Part shown: piece after piece, positions 27,402 to 39,237 of the stretch | How the letters are laid out: each line of letters starts with the position of its first letter | Position numbering within the stretch: the first letter of the stretch is position 1 | Assembly (NCBI GenBank): GCA_019352035.1 | Contig: JABBNZ010000006.1 | Coordinates: forward strand, 8,052 to 72,051 | DNA length: 64,000 nucleotides | Origin: Pseudomonadota bacterium | Lineage (GTDB): Bacteria; Pseudomonadota; Gammaproteobacteria; Steroidobacterales; Steroidobacteraceae | Reading direction: 5' to 3' | Program-made: the position numbers and the translations under genes | Notes under the pieces: generated by a model | Databases searched by the model: none | The model's input: the letters and a program-made list of their open reading frames with translations, nothing else | What the model was told of the DNA's origin: nothing

Positions 27402-28473
27402 ATGATCCTCGGCGAGCTCACCGTTCGCGATCTTCGCTGCATCGAGCAGGCGGAGCTTTCCCTGCATCCTGGCCGGAATCTCGTTTGGGGCGGGAACGGG
27501 TCGGGGAAGACCTCGCTCCTCGAAGGGATTTTTCTGCTGGGCCGGGGCAGGTCGTTTCGCACGCGCAATTCGGAGCGGCTGGTTCGGCATGGGCAGGAGC
27601 GGCTGGTGGTGTTCGGGAGAACGGAGGGAGCGGGCATTCAGGGGAGTGGGTGGGTGCATGCCGTTGGGGTGGAGGTGCATCGACGGGAGGGGACGCGGGC
27701 TCGGCTGGATGGGTCGCCCGTGGGCTCCCTGGCGGATCTCTCGAGAGTGTTTCCGGTGCAGGTGATCGACCCGGAGATTCACAAGCTCATCGAGGAGGGC
27801 GGAAGGCGACGGAGGCGCTGGCTCGACTGGGCGGTGTTCCACGTGGAACCTCGGTTTGCCGACTGGTGGGTCCGGTACGGGCGGGCCATGCGGCAGAGGA
27901 ATGCGGTGCTGCGAACGCGCAGCGGCGCGACGAAGCCCTGGGACGTGGAGCTCACGGCTCTCGGGGAAAGGATTTCCGAGGCGCGACGGGCGGTGTTGGA
28001 GCAAATGCAGCCCCACTGGCACGAAGTGGCTGCTGCGCTCGATTGCCCGGCGGCCGAGTTGCAGTACTTCAGGGGCTGGGGGGCTCAGCACTCGCTGGCG
28101 GAGGCACTGGAGAGCTCGCGGCCACGGGACGAGGCTCGTGGCGTGACCCACGCGGGGCCACATCGCGCGGATGTCCCGATCCGGGTGGACGGCAAGCTCG
28201 CGCGCGAGGTGCTCTCACGCGGCCAGCAGAAGCTCATGGCGGTGGCGCTGACGCTGGCACAGTTGCGGCTGCTGAAGGAGGTCTCGGAGACGACTCCAAC
28301 CCTGCTTCTGGATGATCCGGCCGCCGAGCTCGATTCCGAGCACTTGGGATATTTCGTCGAGCAGATCGCGCGACTTGGATGCCAGCTGGTCATTACCTCC
28401 CTGCAGCCAGAAACATCCGCCTTTGGGGCCCCCGATCGGGTGTTTCACGTGGAACAGGGCAGGGTGGGCCCGG

Positions 28474-28478
<5 letters not shown>
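27402..28478 (+). CDS. recF: DNA replication and repair protein RecF
   Basis: SMC-like ABC ATPase that loads RecA at gaps with RecOR. 358 residues: MILGELTVRDLRCIEQAELS, Walker A GGNGSGKTSLLEGIFLLGRG, signature VLSRGQQKLMAVALTLAQ and Walker B PTLLLDDPAAELD. The ATG at 27402 gives the family start. Two parS-type sites are embedded in the coding sequence, and the stop TAA is part of the gyrB -10 box. Confidence 0.95.
27835..27850. other. parS centromere-like site 1
   Basis: TGTTCCACGTGGAACC within recF. This is the 16-bp parS palindrome bound by ParB, as known in Pseudomonas and Bacillus (consensus TGTTNCACGTGNAACA); 15 of 16 positions fit. In frame it encodes VFHVEP. ParB loading here would mark the origin region for segregation. 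Confidence 0.88.
28441..28456. other. parS centromere-like site 2
   Basis: TGTTTCACGTGGAACA at the end of recF, all positions compatible with the parS consensus. It encodes VFHVEQ, the same peptide core as site 1. It also overlaps where the -35 box of the gyrB promoter would be, so ParB binding could affect gyrB transcription (inference). Confidence 0.9.
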
Positions 28479-30923
<2,445 letters not shown>

Positions 30924-31030
30924 CACCAGATCGCGGGAGATCGCGCTTGGCCTGAAGCTCATCCCGCGGCGGAGCGAAGTTTTCCTGCGCGCTCAGCGAC
31001 ATACGTGAGCGGTGACTGCGCGGTTTCTGT

Positions 31031-31281
31031 CTACGCGGCGATCTGCTCGATCCGCTCCAGGGCGCGGCGCCGTTTTGCGGTGGGCGTGGGATGAGATCGA
31101 AGGTGCCGGAGCGCTCGACGGGGCCGGGAGTGCGGCAAGCGTGCGCACGATGGTGGAGAGATCCTTGCAGGGTGCGGAAGCTGTGTGCGGGAGTGCCGTC
31201 GGGGAGGGTGTGCGTGAGGACCTTCTGTAACGCCTGCTCGGAGCGCTTCGCGGGGGCCACCGTTATAGTTTCTGACGGCAT
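31031..31281 (-). pseudogene. Frameshifted C-terminal relic of an IS1634-type transposase
   Basis: On the minus strand one frame reads ETITVAPAKRSEQALQKVLT then LPDGTPAHSFRTLQ and TFDLI; the adjoining frame then gives PTPTAKRRRALERIEQIAA and a stop. Together this matches the C-terminus of IS1634/DUF4277-type transposases (APAKRS..AL.K, DGxPxHSFRTLL, TPTPxQxRALELL). One frameshift near 31090 and loss of everything upstream make it dead. The 469-nt gap between gyrB and the FAD enzyme otherwise holds nothing I recognise. Family named from motif memory. Confidence 0.5.
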
Positions 31282-31392
31282 CGGCCGCTGACACGCGCTT
31301 CTTCGGGACTGCGGTGCGCATCACATTGCGATGGACTTTTAAACCAGCGTCAAAACCGCCTACGTTGCGCCGTAGCCGCGCCGCGGTGGCAG

Positions 31393-32499
31393 GTGGCTGA
31401 CAAAGTAGATTGCGTCGTCATCGGCGCGGGCGTGGTCGGCCTGGCGGTCGCGCGCGCCCTGGCCCTGCGTGGCCGGGAGACGATGGTCCTCGAGGCAGAG
31501 GGGGCCATCGGCACGGGCACCAGCTCCCGCAACAGCGAGGTGATCCACGCGGGGATCTACTACACGCCAGGTTCCGCGAAAGCGAGCCTCTGTGTCCGCG
31601 GCAAACACCTTCTCTATTCCTACTGTGAGGCGCGGGGGGTGGAGCACCGCCGGTGCGGCAAGCTGATCGTCGCCTCCGACCCGGAGCAGGTGCAGGCGCT
31701 GCAGAAGATCGAGGCGACTGCGCGCGCGAATGGCGTCACCGACTTGCGCTGGCTCACCGCCGCCGAGACGAAGGCCATGGAGCCGGCCCTGAGCTGCGTG
31801 ACTGCGCTGCTGTCGCGGTCCACCGGCATCGTGGACAGTCATGGCTTCATGCTTGCATTGCAGGGCGACTTCGAGGACGCCGGCGGCACGGTCGCCTTTC
31901 GATCGCCCGTGAGAGGCGGGCACCGCGGCCGGGACGGCATCATTCTCGAGGCGGGCTCGGATGAGATCACCGAGCTCGAAGCGCAGGTCGTCGTCAACAG
32001 CGCGGGGCTGCAGGCCCAGGCGCTGGCGCGGCGGATCGAAGGCGTTGCGCAGGAGACTATTCCCCCCTCAACCTACGCCAAGGGCAACTACTACGTATTG
32101 CAGGGGAAGGCGCCCTTCCGCCATCTTGTCTATCCAGTTCCGGAGCCCGGCGGCCTCGGGGTGCATCTCACGCTCGACCTCGCCGGCCAGGCGAGGTTCG
32201 GACCGGATGTCGAGTGGGTCGAGAAGTTGGACTACACCGTTGATCCTGCCCGTGCCGAGCGCTTCTATCGCGCCATCCGCCGCTACTGGCCGGGGCTGCC
32301 GGACGGCTCTCTGCACCCGGGCTATGCAGGCATCCGCCCCAAGCTCGCCGGGCCGGGCGCCGCCGCCGCCGATTTCCTCATCCAGGGACCGCAGGCCCAT
32401 GGCGTGCGCGGCCTCGTCAATCTCTACGGCATCGAGTCGCCGGGACTCACCGCCGCATTGGCCATCGCAGAGTACGTTGCGGATGCGGTTCCGCGCTAG
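31393..32499 (+). CDS. FAD-dependent oxidoreductase, L-2-hydroxyglutarate dehydrogenase-like
   Basis: DAO-family flavoenzyme of 368 residues. The N-terminal dinucleotide motif [20 protein letters not shown], followed by [34 protein letters not shown], and C-terminal [19 protein letters not shown] fit LhgO-type enzymes, which oxidise L-2-hydroxyglutarate (or related 2-hydroxy acids) at the membrane and feed electrons to quinone. The start is GTG at 31393. It overlaps the next gene by 17 nt. Substrate not proven by sequence. Confidence 0.82.
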   Translation: MADKVDCVVIGAGVVGLAVARALALRGRETMVLEAEGAIGTGTSSRNSEVIHAGIYYTPGSAKASLCVRGKHLLYSYCEARGVEHRRCGKLIVASDPEQVQALQKIEATARANGVTDLRWLTAAETKAMEPALSCVTALLSRSTGIVDSHGFMLALQGDFEDAGGTVAFRSPVRGGHRGRDGIILEAGSDEITELEAQVVVNSAGLQAQALARRIEGVAQETIPPSTYAKGNYYVLQGKAPFRHLVYPVPEPGGLGVHLTLDLAGQARFGPDVEWVEKLDYTVDPARAERFYRAIRRYWPGLPDGSLHPGYAGIRPKLAGPGAAAADFLIQGPQAHGVRGLVNLYGIESPGLTAALAIAEYVADAVPR

Positions 32500-33262
32500 T
32501 GCCCGTGTATGGACCGCCTTGGTGCTCTGCACCTGCGCGGCGCTCTCTCGCAGCGCGCATGCAGGGCCGCCGTTCCAGACCGACGACCCTGATCCGGTGC
32601 CGCTTGGCCATTACGAATTCTATGTGTTCTCCGGCGCCGACGGCACACCGATCGAGACCGACACGGTGGGACCCGCCTTCGAATTCAACTGGGGCGCTTT
32701 GCCCAACATGCAACTGCACGTGGTGGAGAGCTTCGGCGCCTCGATGCCCGCCGATGGCCCCACGACGTACGGCCTGCTGGACACAGAGCTAGGGGTCAAG
32801 TACCGATTCATCACCGAGACCGCTACCCGGCCCGAGGTCGGCATCTTCCCGATGGCGGAGCTGCCGACCGGAAACGCCTCCCGCGGTCTCGGCGTCGGCA
32901 CGACCTGGTACCGCGTGCCGCTGTGGATCCAGAAGGACTGGGGCCCATGGACGACCTACGGTGGCGGCGGCTATGAGATCGTGCGCCAGGTGGGCTTTCG
33001 CAGCTTTCCCTTCGCCGGCTGGCTGCTGCAACGGGATGTCGGCGAGAAATGGACTCTGGGTGGGGAGGTTTGGTACCACGGTGCAGCGGGGCCGGTGACG
33101 CCGCAGCGGCGTTACTCCACCATGATCGATCTCGGCGGGTATTATTACTTTCGCAAGCCCGCCTCGCAGCTCCTGTTTGCTCTCGGCCACACGGCCTTCG
33201 GTCAGCCGGCGACATACGCCTACCTCGGACTCTATTGGACCTGGGGAGGCGAGCGCCGGTGA
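32483..33262 (+). CDS. Exported beta-rich protein, putative outer-membrane protein
   Basis: 259 residues with a signal peptide (about 1-30, [16 protein letters not shown]), then [20 protein letters not shown] and alternating aromatic strands up to [13 protein letters not shown]. The pattern of short amphipathic strands and a C-terminal aromatic strand suggests an outer-membrane barrel of the putative MetA/phenol-degradation type. It overlaps the FAD gene. Function unknown. Confidence 0.65.
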   Translation: MRFRASARVWTALVLCTCAALSRSAHAGPPFQTDDPDPVPLGHYEFYVFSGADGTPIETDTVGPAFEFNWGALPNMQLHVVESFGASMPADGPTTYGLLDTELGVKYRFITETATRPEVGIFPMAELPTGNASRGLGVGTTWYRVPLWIQKDWGPWTTYGGGGYEIVRQVGFRSFPFAGWLLQRDVGEKWTLGGEVWYHGAAGPVTPQRRYSTMIDLGGYYYFRKPASQLLFALGHTAFGQPATYAYLGLYWTWGGERR

Positions 33263-33409
33263 GACCTGCGCGTTCGCGGTGCAATTGTCTGCAAAAGCCC
33301 CCAGGTATCGAATGTAGGCCTTCAAAATTGGGGGGTCTTTACGGAAGGCGCCGCGACCGCCCTCGAAACCGTCCTTCGCGACGCCCAGCCATGGCGGCAT
33401 GACAAGAGA

Positions 33410-33670
33410 ATGGGGCGCGACCTGCACTTGCCCAGACTGCACGCCAGCCTGATCTCCTGGGATCCTCCAGCGCTGTCATCCAAACCGTTCCGCTATGGCA
33501 ACACGCATACTTTGCGCGGGCCACGCCAGGCCGGAAAGACAACAACGTTCAAGCGTCTCATCCAGCGACTCGTTCAACAGGGCGAATCCGGGATTCCCTA
33601 CCACTCGTTCGATCTCGGCGGCACCCCGGAAGTCATTCTAATACGGGCCCTCGAGCAACTGCCGGGGGGC
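33410..33670 (+). pseudogene. Truncated P-loop ATPase (AAA_14-like N-terminus)
   Basis: From the ATG at 33410 the frame reads MGRDLHLPRLHASLISWDPP, then FRYGNTHTLRGPRQAGKTTT (Walker A GPRQAGKTTT) and IPYHSFDLGGTPEVILIRAL. This is the start of an AAA-type ATPase like those of DUF4143/AAA_14 proteins. Near 33670 it runs into the 3' end of the opposite-strand MFS gene and loses all similarity, so Walker B and the rest are gone. The frame is open upstream to 33263 (TALETVLRDAQPWRHDKR), which may be its native N-terminus. Confidence 0.6.
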
Positions 33671-33676
33671 ATCAGC

Positions 33677-34897
33677 TCAGGCCGCGAACCGCACGTTGCG
33701 CCGCTCCGGTCCCAGCAGCGAGAGCACGACCAGGGCGACTGCGATCACCGCGCAGAGGACTGCGAGGGCAAACGCGTAGTCCGGTCGTCCGTCCTGCGCA
33801 CGCGCTGCGGCAATGGCCGCCTGCAGCGTCACATCGAAGGAGGTCAACAGGTTTCCGAGCTGGTAGACCACTCCGGGGAAGGTCGCGCGCAGTCCCTCGG
33901 GTGAAAGCTCGTTGAGGTGCACCGGCACGACACCCCATGCGCCCTGCACCATGAACTGCATCGCGAAGGCCGAGATCGCCAGCGCCACCGGGCCGGTCGA
34001 GTAGGCCCAGAACGGCAGCACGATCAGCGACAGTGCCGCCGCGAGCGCGATCGCGCGCCGGCGGCCGAGCCGGCTCGACAGGGACCCGAACCAGAGGCCC
34101 CCCAGGATGGCGCCGATGTTGTAGACGACCGCGATTGCGGACACCGTCCCCGTGGAGAATCCGCGCTGCTTCTCGAGGAAAGTCGGATAGAGGTCCTGGG
34201 TGCCGTGGCTGAAGGCGTTGAAACAGGTCATCAGCACGATGGCATACAGCGCGAGCATCCAGTGGCCGCGCAGGGCGCCCCAAAGGCTGCGCTGGCCCGG
34301 CTGCGCGCGGCTGGCTTGCCAGGTCCGTGATTCCGGCACCTTGCTGAAGATGTAGAGAACGAGGAGCGCCGGCGCCGCGCCCACGACGAACATCCCGCGC
34401 CAGCCGATGCGATCGAACAGCAATCCATACACCACCGCGGCCACGAGGTAGCCGCAGGGATACCCGGCCTGCAGAATGCCTGAGACCAGGCCCCGGGACC
34501 GGATCGGCACGGTCTCGAACGCGAGGGAAGCGCCGATGCCCCATTCCCCGCCCATGGCGATCCCATAGAGCGCCCGCAACAGGATGAATACCTGCAGCGA
34601 CGGCGAGAAGGCCGTCGCGAGCTCCATGGCCGAGTACAGCAGGATGCTGGCCATGAGCGCCGGCCGGCGCCCGTAGCGGTCGGCGAAGCGCCCGAAGAGG
34701 AAGGCGCCGACCGGGCGCATCGCGAGCGTCGCGCTGATTCCCAGCGTCACGGCGGTGATGTCGGTCTTGAAATCGGTGGCGAGCCGCGGGAGCACGAATA
34801 CGACCAGGAAGAAATCGAACGCGTCCAGCATCCATCCGAGGAAACTCGCCACCACCACGTTGCGGCTTTCCGCAGTCCAAGCCTCGCCTGAGGTCAT
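33677..34897 (-). CDS. MFS transporter, organic-acid/sialate:H+ symporter type
   Basis: About 406-residue, 12-helix permease of the metabolite:H+ symporter group. FLGWMLDAFDFFLVVFVLPR in helix 1, FGRFADRYGRRPALM (motif A), GGEWGIGASLAFETVP and RSRGLVSGILQAGYPCGYLV resemble JEN1/lactate and NanT-like carriers. The start is taken as the ATG 11 codons into the longest frame because GAGAGA lies in front; the upstream ATG (34930) is possible. No regulator is adjacent. Exact substrate unknown. Confidence 0.8.
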   Translation of the reverse strand: MTSGEAWTAESRNVVVASFLGWMLDAFDFFLVVFVLPRLATDFKTDITAVTLGISATLAMRPVGAFLFGRFADRYGRRPALMASILLYSAMELATAFSPSLQVFILLRALYGIAMGGEWGIGASLAFETVPIRSRGLVSGILQAGYPCGYLVAAVVYGLLFDRIGWRGMFVVGAAPALLVLYIFSKVPESRTWQASRAQPGQRSLWGALRGHWMLALYAIVLMTCFNAFSHGTQDLYPTFLEKQRGFSTGTVSAIAVVYNIGAILGGLWFGSLSSRLGRRRAIALAAALSLIVLPFWAYSTGPVALAISAFAMQFMVQGAWGVVPVHLNELSPEGLRATFPGVVYQLGNLLTSFDVTLQAAIAAARAQDGRPDYAFALAVLCAVIAVALVVLSLLGPERRNVRFAA

Positions 34898-35079
34898 GCC
34901 GATCTCTCGCCTGCGACAAACTCGAATCATATCGCGCCTCGGCGCCTCGCCCCCGTGCTAACCCGATCGGATTACCTCGACTCCCTGCCCCCCACCGTCG
35001 GCGCCTGGAGACTCTGGCCGCAGCTCATCCGCGGCGTTAAGGTTGCTGCGGATTCCCGCAACCGCGGAGGAAGAGCGCC

Positions 35080-36660
35080 ATGGTGAGACGTCCACTCAGG
35101 GGAAGCGAGCGCGATCCGCTGCCGAATTCCCGGGTCCTGGGACCCGCGGACCCGGAAGAGCGGCTGGAGGTCACCGTCCTCGTTCGGGCGGCTGACGGCC
35201 AAGGCTTGCGGGATCGGCTGCAAAGGCTGGCGCAAGGCGAAGGCGCCGCAGCCCGTCTCTCCCGTGCGCAATTCGCCCGCCGTCACGGCGCCGGCCGGGC
35301 GGACCTGGACGCGGTGCGGGATTTCGCCGAATCGCACGGGCTCGCCGTCGTGGAGGAGCATTCCGGCCGCCGCACCCTGGTATTGGCCGGCACCGTCGCG
35401 CAATTCAACGACGCCTTCGAGGTCGACCTGCGGCGTTACTCGCATCCCGAGGGAACTTACCGGGGTCACCCGGGCCCGGTGCAGATTCCAGCGGAGTTGT
35501 CCGGCATCGTCGAGGCGGTGCTCGGCCTGGACAACCGCCCGCAGGCGAGGCCGCATTTCCGCATGAAGGCCAGCGCTCCGGGACGGCGCTCGCGTCCCGC
35601 GCGCGCGGGGGCGGCTGCGTTCACTCCGGTGCAACTCGCCTCGCTCTACGGCTTCCCGCCGGGCGACGGCAAGGGTGAATGCATTGCCCTCATCGAGCTC
35701 GGCGGCGGCTATCGCCCACGGGACATCCAGGCCTACTTCGCCGGGCTCGGCCTCGCGGCGCCCGCCGTGACCGCGGTATCCGTCGATCATGGCGCCAACC
35801 AGCCCACGGGCAGTCCGAATGGCCCGGACGGGGAGGTCATGTTGGACATCGAAGTCGCCGGAGCCATCGCTCCCGCGGCAGCCATTGCGGTGTACTTCGC
35901 ACCCAATACGGACGCTGGCTTCCTCGACGCCGTGACCGCCGCCATACATGACGATGTGCGCAACCCGTCGGTGATCTCGATCAGCTGGGGCGGGCCGGAG
36001 TCGACGTGGACCCAACAGGCGTTGGCCGCGATGGACCAGGCTTTCCAGGCCGCCGCCGCCATGGGAATCACCGTTTGCGTTGCCGCAGGCGACGGTGGGT
36101 CGACCGATGGCGCCGGCGACGGCAACAACCATGTGGACTTTCCCGCTTCCAGTCCCCACGCGCTCGCGTGCGGCGGCACCAGTCTTCAGGCATCCGGTAC
36201 GACCATCGTGAAGGAGGTCGCCTGGAATGACGGAAATCCGGCAAGCGGCGCCGGCGGCGGCGGTGTCAGCGCGGTCTTCGCCTTACCGAGCTGGCAGCAG
36301 GGACTCGATATCACGGATGCGCAGCGCCGCCGTACGCCCCTCGCCATGCGGGGCGTCCCCGATGTGGCCGGCGACGCCGACCCGCAAACGGGCTACGATG
36401 TCCTGGTGGATGGGACGCGCGCGGTGATCGGCGGCACGAGCGCCGTCGCCCCGCTGTGGGCCGGGCTCATCGCGCGCATCAACTCACTGACAGGGCGCGC
36501 CGCCGGCTTGATGAGTCCCGCCCTGTACGGCCACTCTTCCGCCCTGCGCGACATCACCCAGGGCGACAACGGCGGTTTCGCCGCCTCGCCCGGATGGGAT
36601 GCCTGCACCGGGCTCGGGAGCCCCGACGGCTCCAGGGTAGCCGCCATCCCGGGCCTCTGA
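35080..36660 (+). CDS. Sedolisin (S53) serine-carboxyl protease, kumamolisin-like
   Basis: Acid-active endopeptidase family. 526 residues: prodomain (about 15-165), then catalytic domain with E252 and D256 in DGEVMLDIEVAG, oxyanion aspartate D338 in AAGDGGS, S454 in GGTSAVAP, and a Ca2+-site tail with DITQGDNGG and GWDACTGLGSP. All four key residues are present. No signal peptide is visible, so export is unclear. The ATG at 35080 has a GGAGG ribosome site. Its stop overlaps the Rieske gene start (TGATG), so they are translationally coupled, an unusual pair. Confidence 0.93.
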   Translation: MVRRPLRGSERDPLPNSRVLGPADPEERLEVTVLVRAADGQGLRDRLQRLAQGEGAAARLSRAQFARRHGAGRADLDAVRDFAESHGLAVVEEHSGRRTLVLAGTVAQFNDAFEVDLRRYSHPEGTYRGHPGPVQIPAELSGIVEAVLGLDNRPQARPHFRMKASAPGRRSRPARAGAAAFTPVQLASLYGFPPGDGKGECIALIELGGGYRPRDIQAYFAGLGLAAPAVTAVSVDHGANQPTGSPNGPDGEVMLDIEVAGAIAPAAAIAVYFAPNTDAGFLDAVTAAIHDDVRNPSVISISWGGPESTWTQQALAAMDQAFQAAAAMGITVCVAAGDGGSTDGAGDGNNHVDFPASSPHALACGGTSLQASGTTIVKEVAWNDGNPASGAGGGGVSAVFALPSWQQGLDITDAQRRRTPLAMRGVPDVAGDADPQTGYDVLVDGTRAVIGGTSAVAPLWAGLIARINSLTGRAAGLMSPALYGHSSALRDITQGDNGGFAASPGWDACTGLGSPDGSRVAAIPGL

Positions 36661-37001
36661 TGCCGATCATCGCAACCCACTTCGTACCGGTCGCACGCGC
36701 CGCCGACGTGCCCCGGGGAAGTATGCTCGAAGTGACGGTGGGGCCGCGCAACATCCTCCTCTGCCATACCCGTGACGGTTGGTTTGCAACGGACAACGTC
36801 TGCACGCACGCCTACGCGAAGCTGAGCGAAGGCCGGTTGCGCAAGACCCGCCTCATCTGCCCCTTGCACGGCGGCGCGTTCGATTGCCGCACCGGGGAGG
36901 CAATCGGATCGCCGGCGGTGGCGCCCCTGACAGCCTATGCAGTCAGGGTCACGGGTGAGAACGTCGAAATCGCAGTAGGGGAGCAGTCAGCCGATTCATG
37001 A
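36660..37001 (+). CDS. Rieske-type [2Fe-2S] ferredoxin
   Basis: A 113-residue single-domain Rieske protein. Cluster ligands C48-T-H50 and C67-P-L-H70-G are intact (NVCTHAYAKL, ICPLHGGAFDCRTGE). No signal or membrane anchor, so it is a soluble, NirD/dioxygenase-ferredoxin type electron carrier. The ATG shares one base with the sedolisin stop. No oxygenase is adjacent; the redox partner is unknown. Confidence 0.88.
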   Translation: MPIIATHFVPVARAADVPRGSMLEVTVGPRNILLCHTRDGWFATDNVCTHAYAKLSEGRLRKTRLICPLHGGAFDCRTGEAIGSPAVAPLTAYAVRVTGENVEIAVGEQSADS

Positions 37002-37164
37002 CCCGTTCAGCCGGCGGCGCCCGGCAGGCCAATATGTCGTCTTGGCGCGACGGCCGCTTCGGTTGGCAAGAGACATCTTCAGCATTCTTCACGCGCCGGC
37101 GCGGGTTCAGCTCATCGCCCTTCGCGTAAGATGACTTCCCTACGCCACTACCGGCCGTTTCAAC

Positions 37165-38484
37165 ATGATGCACGAGTCCCGGCAGCCGGGCCAGTTATGG
37201 ATCTACGCGGTCTACGCCCTGATCGTCACCGGCTGCATCGTCCTCGGCTACTACCAGTTCCACGCCGTCGTGCTGCATGTTCTGAAGATCGCCGAGACGC
37301 GGCACGGGATCCGCGCGCTCGCCTATCCCGCTCTGTTCTGGCTGGGACTCGGCTTTCTCCTCATCGTCGTTCGTACGATCTGCTGGATCCTTTACCGTCC
37401 GGCGTCCGCGGCAACACGGGAGAGCGCGCCGAGTCTCACCGTCATCATCCCGGCCTACAACGAAGGCGCGATGGTGTTGCAGTCCATAGAGTCGGCCGCG
37501 AAGGCGGACTATCCGCACGATCGACTGCAGATCCTGGTCATCGACGACGGCAGCAAGGATGACACCTGGAGTTACATCTCCCAGGCCGCCGAGCGCTATC
37601 CGGGGCTCGTCACGGCTCTGCGCCAGGAGCGCAACTGCGGCAAGCGCGAGGCGCTGGCGCTCGGCTTCAGCCGGGCCCGCGGGGAGATCCTGGTCACGAT
37701 CGATTCCGACAGTGTGATCGAGCGAGGCGCGCTCCTCGCCTTGGCCGGCCCCTTCCGCGACCCGAAGATCGGCGCGGTGGCGGGCCGCGTGGAGGTGTAC
37801 AACCGCTCCCACGGCATCATTCCGCAGATGCTCCACGTACGCTATATGCTCTCCTTCGACTTGCTGCGCGCCACGGAGTCCGTGTATCGCAATGTCTACT
37901 GCTGTCCCGGTGCGCTCACGGGGCTGCGCGCCGCGGCCGTGCGCCAGGTGCTCGACCGGTGGAAGAACCAGCAGTTCCTCGGCTCCCGCTGCACTTTCGG
38001 CGAGGACCGCGCCATGACCAACTATCTCCTCGATAGCGGTTATGACACGGTCTATCAGCGCACCGCGGTCGTGCGCACACTGGTGCCGATCTCGTACGTG
38101 AAGCTCTGCAAGATGCTGCTGCGCTGGGACCGCTCCTACGTCCGTGAAGAGCTTCGCTTCACGCGCATCGTCTGGAAGCGGCCGTGGCCCACGCGCGTCA
38201 TGGCGTTGTTCGACCGCGCGGTCACCAACTTCCGCTACCCGGCGTCCTACTCCAGCCTCGGGCTGGTGCCGATCCTGGTGATGCAGGATCCGACCATCAC
38301 GGTGCCCATGATGGCGAGCATGGGTGCGATGTCGCTCTTCAGCGTGCTCTACTTCCTCCGCAGCGAGCGCTCGATGAACTTCCTGTACGGGGTGTTATAC
38401 ACGTACTACTCGTCCATCGCGCTCTTCTGGATCTTCCCTTACGCCGTCGCGACGGTCCGCTCCCGCAAGTGGATGACGCGCTGA
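37165..38484 (+). CDS. Membrane glycosyltransferase family 2 (hyaluronan/chitin synthase-like)
   Basis: Processive-type GT2 of 439 residues. Two N-terminal helices, catalytic part with DDGS 127-130, DSD 180-182, GED 279-281 (base D281) and LLRW 318-321 in place of QxxRW, then at least three C-terminal helices. This layout matches HasA/NodC/IcaA enzymes that polymerise and export a polysaccharide. The Q of QxxRW is a Met (M317), so processivity may differ. A -10-like TAAGAT lies about 35 nt upstream. No other exopolysaccharide genes are near. Confidence 0.82.
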   Translation: MMHESRQPGQLWIYAVYALIVTGCIVLGYYQFHAVVLHVLKIAETRHGIRALAYPALFWLGLGFLLIVVRTICWILYRPASAATRESAPSLTVIIPAYNEGAMVLQSIESAAKADYPHDRLQILVIDDGSKDDTWSYISQAAERYPGLVTALRQERNCGKREALALGFSRARGEILVTIDSDSVIERGALLALAGPFRDPKIGAVAGRVEVYNRSHGIIPQMLHVRYMLSFDLLRATESVYRNVYCCPGALTGLRAAAVRQVLDRWKNQQFLGSRCTFGEDRAMTNYLLDSGYDTVYQRTAVVRTLVPISYVKLCKMLLRWDRSYVREELRFTRIVWKRPWPTRVMALFDRAVTNFRYPASYSSLGLVPILVMQDPTITVPMMASMGAMSLFSVLYFLRSERSMNFLYGVLYTYYSSIALFWIFPYAVATVRSRKWMTR

Positions 38485-38513
38485 GCCGCCGGCCCGAGGC
38501 CCGGATCCGGCGC
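38485..38513. repeat. Hairpin related to the dispersed repeat, copy 4
   Basis: GCCGCCGGCCC-GAG-GCCCGGATCCGGCGC, followed by TTCA, resembles the end hairpin of the repeat (CCCGGATCCAGCGCTTCA) with compensating changes in the stem. It separates the convergent glycosyltransferase and plsC genes and may act as a terminator for both. Confidence 0.5.
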
Positions 38514-38514
38514 T

Positions 38515-39222
38515 TCAGATGATCGCGGCGACGGTCGCCTCGATCCAGTCCTGGATCTCGCGGTTGACCTCGCGGATGTCGCGGCCGGCGGCGGACACGG
38601 GCTCGCCGATCACGACCCGGATGGTCCCCGGCTTCTTGCGCAGGCCGCGCCGCGGCCAGTAGCTGCCGGCGTTATGAGCCACCGGCACGATGAGCTTGCC
38701 GGTTTCCGCGGCGAGCAGCGCGCCGCTGACGCCATAGCGGCGTGTCTCGCCCGGAGGCATGCGGGTGCCCTCCGGAAAGACGATTACCCAGTCGCCTTCG
38801 GCGAGACGCTCGCGGCCCTGCGCGATGACCTGGGATACCGCCGAGTGGCCGGACTTGCGGTCGATGGCGATGGCATGCAGCTGGCGGATTCCCCAGCCGA
38901 CCACCGGGACCCAGAGCAGCTCCCGCTTCAGCACCCACACCTGCCGCGGGAAGACCACGTTCATGGCGAGCGTCTCCCACGAGGAGGAGTGCTTCCACAG
39001 CGCAATGTGATTGCCCGCGGGCAGCCGCTGCGCCCCCTCCACGCGGAAATCCAGTCTGCAGGTCCACTTGAGCGCCGTCAGCAGCACTCGCGCCCACACC
39101 CGCGCCAGTACGAACCGGTACCGGAACGGCAGCAGCAGGCACGCGAGCACGAAGAAGATGGAGTAGCAGAACGTCCAGACGAAGAAGAACGTCGTGAAGA
39201 GGATCGAGCCGATGAGCTGCAT
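38515..39222 (-). CDS. plsC: 1-acyl-sn-glycerol-3-phosphate acyltransferase
   Basis: Makes phosphatidic acid from lysophosphatidate at the inner membrane. 235 residues with one or two N-terminal helices, the HX4D-type motif in variant form KHSSSWET, then VFPEGTRMPPGE (FPEGTRS box) and IVPVAHNAGSYWPRRG. The E in place of D in HX4D is common in this plsC branch. Adjacent to glyS (15 nt). gmhB, often between plsC and glyS, is missing. Confidence 0.92.
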   Translation of the reverse strand: MQLIGSILFTTFFFVWTFCYSIFFVLACLLLPFRYRFVLARVWARVLLTALKWTCRLDFRVEGAQRLPAGNHIALWKHSSSWETLAMNVVFPRQVWVLKRELLWVPVVGWGIRQLHAIAIDRKSGHSAVSQVIAQGRERLAEGDWVIVFPEGTRMPPGETRRYGVSGALLAAETGKLIVPVAHNAGSYWPRRGLRKKPGTIRVVIGEPVSAAGRDIREVNREIQDWIEATVAAII

Positions 39223-39237
39223 GGCTGACCGTGCGGC

